64,000 bases of DNA from positions 5,290,849-5,354,848 of the forward strand of contig OX457031.1 of the NCBI GenBank assembly GCA_949752745.1, in the 5' to 3' direction. The first letter of the stretch is position 1, and each line of letters opens with the position of its first letter. Made by a program: the position numbers and the translations under genes. The DNA is from Protula sp. h YS-2021 (Eukaryota; Annelida; Polychaeta; Sabellida; Serpulidae). The notes below the pieces were generated by a model, which was not told where the DNA came from, did no database searches, and saw nothing but the letters and a program-made list of their open reading frames with translations. Below, in pieces: positions 60,501 through 64,000 of this stretch.

Positions 60501-63500
60501 GTAAACTGTAACAACGGACAATGTGTTGACGGTGTTGCCCCTTTTTCCTGTTCCTGTGACAACGGCTACAACGGCACATACTGTGAAGGTACATAATTAA
60601 GTGCTATTTAAAAATACTTATATATTAAAAGCTAAGTCTGTTTACAATTCTGTAGCTTAGTGAGGTTGATATGCGTGTTGCTGTTAAAGAATTATGAAAG
60701 ACTCTTCTTGTTTTACATTTTTAAGTAAAACAGAAGATTGCCTTTATGAAATAAACCAGTTTCTCTGTTTGAATTTTGGTCTCATTTCCGTGTCTCTAAC
60801 CTTTTTTCCATGCCCAAGTTAACAAAAACAACTGTGAATAAGTGAATTGTAATAACGGTCAGTGCGTTGACGGTATTGCTTCCTTCACTTGCTCTTATCA
60901 CAATGGATACAGTGGAACATACTGAGAAGGGATGTGATATTTATTTTAAGTATGTATTTATCGAAAACAAAGGGTGTGTTTTAAATCATGTGGTTTGCTG
61001 TACTTTATATGCTTTTCAATGTTTAATAACCTATGAAAAGACAGCTATTTTTATGTTTTACGTTTCATATATGAAACGGAAGAGTGTCTCAGATTAAATA
61101 AACCATTTTCATTGATTGAATTTTGGCCTTACTTACATCTCTGAAAACATTTTACATTCACAAGTTAACATAGACGACTGTGAAGGAGTAAACTGTAACA
61201 ACGGACAATGTGTTGACGGTGTTGCCTCTTTTTCCTGTTCCTGTGACAACGGCTACAACGGCACATACTGTGAAGGTACATAATTAAGTGCTATTTAAAA
61301 ATACTTATATATTAAAAGCTAAGTCTGTTTACAATTCTGTAGCTTAGTGAGGTTGATATGCGTTTTGCTGTTTAAGAATTATGAAAGGCTATTCTTGTTT
61401 TACATTTTTAAGTAAAACAGAAGATTGCCTTTGATGAAATAAACCAGTTTCTCTGTTTGAATTTTGGTCTCATTTCCATGTCTGTAACCTTTTTCCAATC
61501 CCAAATTAACAAAAACAACTGTGAATAAGTGAATTGTAATAACGGTCAGTGCGTTGACGGTATTGCTTCCTTCACTTGCTCTTGTGACAATGGATACAGT
61601 GGAACATACTGAGAGGGGATGTGATATTTATTTTAAGTATGTATTTATCGAAAACAAAGTCTATTTTAAATCATGTGACCTACTGCAGTTTATATGCTTT
61701 TCAATGTTTTACATTTTTAAGTAAAACAGAAGATTGCCTTTGATGAAATAAATCAGTTTTTCTGTCTGAATTTTGGTCTCACTTCCATATCTGTAACCTA
61801 TTTGCAATCCCAAGTTAACAAAAACTACTGTGAATGAGTGAATTGTAATAACGGTCAGTGCGTTGACAGTATTGCTTCCTTCACTTGCTCTTGTGACAAT
61901 GGATACAGTGGAACATACTGAGAAGGGATGTGATATTTATTTTAAGTATGCATTTATCGAAAACAAAGGGTGTGTTTTAAATCATGTGGCTTGCTGTACT
62001 TTATATGCTTTTCAATGTTTAATAACCCATGAAAAGACAGCTATTTTTATGTTTTACGTTTCACATATGAAACAGAAGAGTGTCTCAGATTAAATAAACC
62101 ATTTTCATTGATTGAATTTTGGCCTTACTTACATCTCTGAAAACATTTTACATTCACAAGTTAACATAGACGACTGTGAAGGAGTAAACTGTAACAACGG
62201 ACAATGTGTTGACGGTGTTGCCTCTTTTTCCTGTTCCTGTGACAACGGCTACAACGGCACATACTGTGAAGGTACATAATTAAGTGCTATTTGAAATACT
62301 TATATATTAAAAGCTAAGTCTGTTTACAATTCTGTAGCTTAGTGAGGTTGATATGCGTTTTGCTGTTTAAGAATTATGAAAGGCTATTCTTGTTTTACAT
62401 TTTTAAGTAAAACAGAAGATTGCCTTTGATGAAATAAACCAGTTTCTCCGTTTGAATTTCGGTCTCATTTCCATGTCTCTAACCTTTTTCCAAGCCCAAG
62501 TTAACAAAAACAACTGTGAATAAGTGAATTGTAATAACGGTCAGTGCGTTGACGGTATTGCTTCCTTCACTTGCTCTTATCACAATGGATACAGTGGAAA
62601 TAATGAGAAGGGATGTGATATTTATTTTAAGTATGTATTTATCGAAAACAAAGGGTCTGTTTTAAATCATGTGGTTTGCTGTACTTTATATGCTTTTCAA
62701 TGTTTAATAACCCATGAAAAGACAGCTATTTTTATGTTTTACGTTTCACATATGAAACAGAAGAGTATCTCAGATTAAATAAACCATTTTCATTGATTGA
62801 ATTTTGGCCTTACTTACATCTCTGAAAACATTTTACATTCACAAGTTAACATAGACGACTGTGAAGAAGTAAACTGTAACAACGGACAATGTGTTGACGG
62901 TGTTGCCTCTTTTTCCTGTTCCTGTGACAACGGCTACAATGGCACATACTGTGAAGGTACATAATTAAGTGCTATTTGAAATACTTATATATTAAAAGCT
63001 AAGTCTGTTTACAATTCTGTAGCTTAGTGAGGTTGATATTCGTTTTGCTGTTTAAGAATTATGAAAGGCTATTCTTGTTTTACATTTTTAAGTAAAACAG
63101 AAGATTGCCTTTGATGAAATAAACCAGTTTCTCCGTTTGAATTTCGGTCTCATTTCCATGTCTCTAACCTTTTTCCAAGCCCAAGTTAACAAAAACAACT
63201 GTGAATAAGTGAATTGTAATAACGGTCAGTGCGTTGACGGTATTGCTTCCTTCACTTGCTCTTATCACAATGGATACAGTCGAACATACTGAGAAGGGAT
63301 GTGATATTTATTTTAAGTATGTATTTATCGAAAACAAAGGGTCTGTTTTAAATCATGTGGTTTGCTGTACTTTATATGCTTTTCAATGTTTAATAACCCA
63401 TGAAAAGACAGCTATTTTTATGTTTTACGTTTCACATATGAAACAGAAGAGTATCTCAGATTAAATAAACCATTTTCATTGATTGAATTTTGGCCTTACT

Positions 63501-64000
63501 TACATCTCTGAAAACATTTTACATTCACAAGTTAACATAGACGACTGTGAAGGAGTAAACTGTAACAACGGACAATGTGTTGACGGTGTTGCCTCTTTTT
63601 CCTGTTCCTGTGACAACGGCTACAATGGCACATACTGTGAAGGTACATAATTAAGTGCTATTTGAAATACTTATATATTAAAAGCTAAGTCTGTTTACAA
63701 TTCTGTAGCTTAGTGAGGTTGATATGCGTTTTGCTGTTTAAGAATTATGAAAGGCTATTCTTGTTTTACATTTTTAAGTAAAACAGAAGATTGCCTTTGA
63801 TGAAATAAACCAGTTTCTCCGTTTGAATTTCGGTCTCATTTCCATGTCTCTAACCTTTTTCCAAGCCCAAGTTAACAAAAACAACTGTGAATAAGTGAAT
63901 TGTAATAACGGTCAGTGCGTTGACGGTATTGCTTCCTTCACTTGCTCTTATCACAATGGATACAGTCGAACATACTGAGAAGGGATGTGATATTTATTTT
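36317..64000 (+). CDS. Secreted NIDO-EGF repeat protein gene, running off the right edge
   Basis: Overview of the whole gene; exons are listed separately. Five exons (219, 140, 145, 114 and 163 bp) join at GT-AG sites with matching phases 0, 2, 0, 0, 1. They give about 260 residues: a signal peptide and a complete NIDO domain, the extracellular module of nidogen, tectorins, mucin-4 and SNED1. The phase-1 end fits the phase 1-1 EGF exons, each of which adds 37 residues without changing frame. With the 19 intact EGF exons in this window the protein would have about 960 residues, plus whatever lies beyond. It is probably a matrix or surface adhesion protein. Introns of the EGF part are tandem repeats, interrupted by a 7-kb satellite-filled insertion. 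No terminal exon is in the window. Confidence 0.8.
36536..36812 (+). repeat. 33-bp tandem repeat of donor-like sequence at the start of intron 1
   Basis: From the exon 1 donor onward, TATGTAAGT / TATGTACGT cores recur with a CTGTAAGCC / CTCTAAGCC partner. The last three units (about 36,707-36,807) are clean 33-mers. The earlier part (36,536-36,700) is a decayed version. The array supplies several extra GTAAGT sites directly after the true donor. Confidence 0.7.
36860..38107 (+). other. Intron 1, remainder
   Basis: AT-rich with short TGTAGTGTA repeats near 37,225-37,255. Ends at the acceptor TTTTAACAG (38,107). No gene inside. Confidence 0.6.
38108..38247 (+). CDS. Exon 2: NIDO domain
   Basis: Reads VNTNGLISF, then [20 protein letters not shown] and GGSIFY, the core of the NIDO fold (VNTNG, FWADVDTR in relatives). 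It starts in phase 0 after TTTTAACAG and ends in phase 2 at TACAG|GTACAA. The split Arg codon is completed by exon 3 to give FYREVVDSS, matching the family's YYRETTD region. Reading through instead ends at a stop at 38,327. Confidence 0.88.
38870..39057 (+). repeat. Duplicated acceptor and 5' part of exon 3 (two decoys)
   Basis: The segment holding CAG, GGAGGTTG-TGACAG, an ACGTCACAGATA block and the next CAG occurs three times at about 88-bp spacing: near 38,881, 38,966 and the true one at 39,057. The second copy keeps a usable acceptor (CGCCCAG|GGAGGTTGGTGACAG) but runs into TAG at about 39,005. It is a partial exon duplication inside intron 2. Confidence 0.75.
39058..39202 (+). CDS. Exon 3: NIDO domain
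   Basis: After GTCTGGCAG the exon supplies the last base of Arg, then [20 protein letters not shown] and [20 protein letters not shown], matching the TWAFIVTW-VGYY strand of NIDO domains. It ends in phase 0 at CTG|GTAATA. Confidence 0.87.
39597..39710 (+). CDS. Exon 4: NIDO domain
   Basis: Phase 0-0 exon of 38 codons between TGTCTTGCAG and CAG|GTGAAT. It reads [20 protein letters not shown] then [13 protein letters not shown], equivalent to NTFQ-VLA-DG-SFAIF-Y--I-W in relatives. Confidence 0.88.
40117..40279 (+). CDS. Exon 5: end of NIDO domain, phase-1 link to the EGF exons
   Basis: [20 protein letters not shown], then [12 protein letters not shown]: the family's AGF--G-G-N-F-LPGSRT and PGRW-FRVD. 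It starts in phase 0 after TTTGGTAG and ends at TTGG|GTAACA in phase 1. The leftover G plus TT of the first EGF exon makes the Val that starts VNIDDC. Confidence 0.87.
40575..40701 (+). pseudogene. B0: oldest EGF pseudo-exon, acceptor deleted
   Basis: Six EGF cysteines are still readable ([22 protein letters not shown]) with no stop inside the domain. The sequence that should hold the acceptor and NIDD is missing: TTCACAA joins directly to AACTGCGAAGG. The donor is also gone; the frame ends at TAG. It groups with the B class by its downstream intron. Confidence 0.65.
40894..41004 (+). CDS. EGF exon A1
   Basis: Reference copy, 111 bp, phase 1-1, between TTCACAAG and GAAG|GTACAT. Reads [18 protein letters not shown] then [18 protein letters not shown]. 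The six cysteines are spaced C-4-C-4-C-8-C-1-C-8-C. NIDDC resembles the calcium-binding D-x-D-E-C start. [12 protein letters not shown] fits the C-x-[DN]-x4-[FY]-x-C-x-C Asp/Asn hydroxylation pattern. No O-fucose or O-glucose site is visible. Confidence 0.85.
41578..41688 (+). CDS. EGF exon A2, fourth cysteine lost
   Basis: Open and spliceable, but TGT is replaced by TTT (SFSFSC), so the fourth EGF Cys is Phe. The domain would misfold or leave an unpaired Cys. Ser instead of Asn at residue 11. Confidence 0.75.
42263..42373 (+). CDS. EGF exon A3
   Basis: Intact. Asn-Asn after the second Cys as in A1; Phe-Phe before the fourth Cys. Confidence 0.82.
42947..43057 (+). CDS. EGF exon A4
   Basis: Intact; Ser-Asn variant (NCSNGQC). 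Confidence 0.82.
43632..43731 (+). pseudogene. EGF exon A5, sixth cysteine and donor deleted
   Basis: An 11-bp deletion between two GGTACAT repeats removes the sixth Cys codon and the GAAG|GT donor (TACATACATAATGAAG). The exon probably cannot be spliced in; if read through it ends after a few codons of intron. Confidence 0.8.
44307..44417 (+). CDS. EGF exon A6
   Basis: Intact. Thr before the final Tyr-Cys is Ala (NGAYCE). Confidence 0.82.
44925..44935 (+). other. Recombination junction joining two B halves
   Basis: TTAGATTAAATAAAG of the B intron runs directly into AATGAGTGAATTG of another B pseudo-exon. The A half between them is missing. This accounts for the 950-bp step between A6 and A7. 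Confidence 0.75.
45257..45367 (+). CDS. EGF exon A7
   Basis: Intact; Ser-Asn and Phe-Phe variants. Confidence 0.82.
45940..46050 (+). CDS. EGF exon A8
   Basis: Intact; Ser-Asn variant. Confidence 0.82.
46625..46735 (+). CDS. EGF exon A9
   Basis: Intact; protein sequence the same as A8. Confidence 0.82.
47310..47420 (+). CDS. EGF exon A10
   Basis: Intact. The unit around it is close to identical to the A8 and A11 units. Confidence 0.82.
47995..48105 (+). CDS. EGF exon A11
   Basis: Intact; Ser-Asn variant. Confidence 0.82.
48679..48789 (+). CDS. EGF exon A12
   Basis: Intact; last Cys codon TGC rather than TGT. Confidence 0.82.
49364..49474 (+). CDS. EGF exon A13
   Basis: Intact; Phe-Phe before the fourth Cys, as in A16, within a duplicated multi-unit block. 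Confidence 0.82.
50048..50158 (+). CDS. EGF exon A14
   Basis: Intact; Ala before the fourth Cys (SFACSC). Confidence 0.82.
50732..50842 (+). CDS. EGF exon A15
   Basis: Intact; Ser-Asn variant. Confidence 0.82.
51417..51527 (+). CDS. EGF exon A16
   Basis: Intact; Phe-Phe variant identical to A13. Flanks also match A13, suggesting duplication of a three-unit block. Confidence 0.82.
52101..52210 (+). pseudogene. EGF exon A17, frameshifted
   Basis: One base is missing in the TTTTTCC run (CTCTTTTTCTGTTCC), so the frame shifts before the fourth Cys and the exon is 110 bp. Inclusion would break the downstream frame. It is the last A exon before the satellite-filled insertion. Confidence 0.85.
52568..59639. 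mobile_element. Satellite-filled insertion, Helitron/Helentron-like (HINE-type) non-autonomous element
   Basis: Interrupts a B half exactly: GATATTTATTT on the left and TTTAAGTATG on the right rebuild the uninterrupted GATATTTATTTTAAGTATG with one or two extra T. The right end has a perfect 8-bp-stem hairpin (TTCGCTACGTGTAGCGAA, 59,611-59,628) 11 bp before a terminal CTAG. The left end begins (T)CCCTCTTGCGAAC and has an imperfect hairpin (TTGCGAACATAGTTTGCAA). Both ends share a direct subterminal motif (TTGCAA-TGGGT-T---TTT-GCTA). TT targets, a 3' hairpin, a CTRR end and a tandem-repeat interior are traits of Helentron-associated elements. No Rep/helicase is encoded, so the class is an inference. 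Confidence 0.55.
53060..59440. repeat. 133-139-bp satellite array
   Basis: About 46 units. Landmarks in each unit: GGTGACCTTGACCTCCTCCG, TCAAGGTCAAGGTCAAAAAC, CGGAAGTTGACCATTATCTC, GAAAACGGTTAGAGATAGAG, CGATTTTGAGCTTATTTTCG and GGGCCTAAAAGACG. The shorter variant lacks one AAGGTC step. Multi-unit blocks are themselves duplicated: about 53.90-54.48 against 54.58-55.16 kb, 56.09-56.55 against 57.60-58.06 kb, and 56.64-56.95 against 57.05-57.36 kb. The degenerate lead-in at 52,620-53,060 has the same GGTCA motifs. The small frames inside (for example 53,086-53,277) are not genes. Confidence 0.92.
59640..60250 (+). repeat. B-only 308-bp sub-repeats
   Basis: Right after the insertion, B halves follow each other at about 309-bp spacing with no A exon. 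The junction TTTTCAATGTTTTACATTTTTAAG fuses the B intron (CAATGTTTAATAACC) to the A intron (TTGTTTTACATTTTTAAG). The same fusion recurs at about 61,700. It is explained by recombination between the two homologous intron halves. Confidence 0.75.
60478..60588 (+). CDS. EGF exon A18
   Basis: Intact. Asn-Asn variant; third Cys codon TGT instead of TGC, as in all exons right of the insertion; Pro replaces Ser before Phe (VAPFSC). Confidence 0.82.
61165..61275 (+). CDS. EGF exon A19
   Basis: Intact; same protein as A1. Confidence 0.82.
62161..62271 (+). CDS. EGF exon A20
   Basis: Intact; lies 996 bp after A19 because an extra 309-bp B sub-repeat intervenes. Confidence 0.82.
62846..62956 (+). CDS. 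EGF exon A21
   Basis: Intact; Gly to Glu after the first Cys (DCEEVNC). Confidence 0.82.
63532..63642 (+). CDS. EGF exon A22
   Basis: Intact; last A exon in the window. The array and the gene continue beyond 64,000, where the next B half is cut. Confidence 0.82.

Larger units (their letters stand above)
41234..63982 (+). pseudogene. B-class EGF pseudo-exons (26 copies)
   Basis: Homologous to the A exons, starting near 41234, 41918, 42603, 43287, 43961, 44647, 44931 (partial), 45597, 46280, 46965, 47650, 48335, 49019, 49704, 50388, 51072, 51757, 52440, 59823, 60132, 60819, 61506, 61815, 62501, 63186 and 63872. All have TAA or TGA in the codon after the first Cys-Glu (Gly GGA in A; Cys-Asp in the copy at 45,597). 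Most have TGA or CGA in place of the sixth Cys. The donor base pair is GG instead of GT. Many keep an AG acceptor; the copy at 61,506 has lost it. Copies at 60132, 60819, 62501, 63186 and 63872 also have Tyr for the fifth Cys. They are presumably skipped in splicing. Confidence 0.85.
40575..64000 (+). repeat. 685-bp tandem array of EGF exon plus pseudo-exon units
   Basis: Unit starts measured at the A exons are 684-687 bp apart almost without exception. Each unit is a dimer of two related halves of about 342 bp, A and B, whose introns align with each other (shared TTTACATTTTTAAG-AAAACAGAAGA / TTTACGTTTCACATATGAAA type stretches). In 41,234-44,650, B copies with TGA and TAA alternate, giving a 1,370-bp period. 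Exceptions to the spacing are a 950-bp step at 44.3-45.3 kb, the insertion at 52.57-59.64 kb and a 996-bp step at 61.2-62.2 kb. Copies are nearly identical, including in the introns. Confidence 0.93.

Noticed and set aside
60180..63464. A 76-codon plus-strand frame repeated in several units (at 60,180, 60,867, 61,863 and 63,234)
   Set aside because: It runs out of frame through the B pseudo-exon into the intron. Its recurrence only reflects the tandem array, and it is broken in the central units.
40575..64000. CRISPR-like regular repeats
   Set aside because: The period is 685 bp, repeats and intervening sequence are both conserved, and the context is an animal gene with introns.

Overview
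This is an AT-rich, intron-containing nuclear genome segment from an animal. The evidence is a spliced secreted gene with a NIDO (nidogen extracellular) domain followed by EGF exons, F5/8 type C (discoidin) exons, BEL/Pao-type and DIRS-like retroelement debris, a Harbinger-like transposase relic and abundant minisatellites. Marine invertebrates often carry such gene families, but I cannot name the phylum from this window alone.

Layout. Positions 1-24.5 kb hold three tandem copies of a large duplication, starting near 10, 9,145 and 21,690. Each copy carries, on the minus strand, a first coding exon of a small secreted Cys-rich protein (PAN/apple-like at best). The two complete copies also carry a terminal F5/8C exon with its stop and polyadenylation signal. 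Both F5/8C exons and one Cys-rich exon contain in-frame stops, so at least two copies are decaying. Between the exons lie several minisatellites (20-bp, 28-bp and C-rich), a repeated single-copy cassette that borders two unrelated minisatellites, a fold-back element at 14.63-15.28 kb, a MITE-like element at 21.23-21.48 kb and an internally deleted BEL/Pao fragment at 12.26-13.13 kb.

Positions 24.5-36.2 kb are mostly intergenic. They contain a DDE_Tnp_4 transposase relic (28.4-29.2 kb), a DIRS/Ngaro-like gag relic (31.9-32.9 kb), a 25-bp CA-rich minisatellite (34.1-35.2 kb) and long TA and GA microsatellites.

Positions 36.2-64 kb (plus strand) hold one gene that runs off the right edge. A TATA box at 36,218 precedes a signal-peptide exon. 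Five exons (36,317-40,279), joined at consensus splice sites in matching phases, encode a full NIDO domain. The last ends in phase 1 and fits the phase-1 EGF exons that follow. There are 22 copies of a 111-bp symmetric (1-1) EGF exon, spaced almost exactly 685 bp apart. Each alternates with a sister pseudo-exon (B) that carries in-frame stops and has lost its splice donor. Exon and pseudo-exon lie about 342 bp apart and their introns are recognisably homologous, so the array is a hierarchy: about 342-bp monomer, 685-bp dimer, and in places a 1,370-bp double dimer.

The EGF array is interrupted by a 7.07-kb insertion (52,568-59,639). It is filled by about 46 copies of a 133-139-bp satellite and bounded by hairpin-bearing ends that look Helitron/Helentron-like. 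Every satellite unit carries an inverted pair of AGGTCA nuclear-receptor half-site clusters. EGF exons on the two sides of the insertion belong to different homogenised subfamilies.

Most likely product: a secreted or matrix NIDO-EGF protein whose EGF number is set by tandem exon amplification. The EGF-exon/pseudo-exon array and the satellite-filled element inside it are the most unusual parts of the window.
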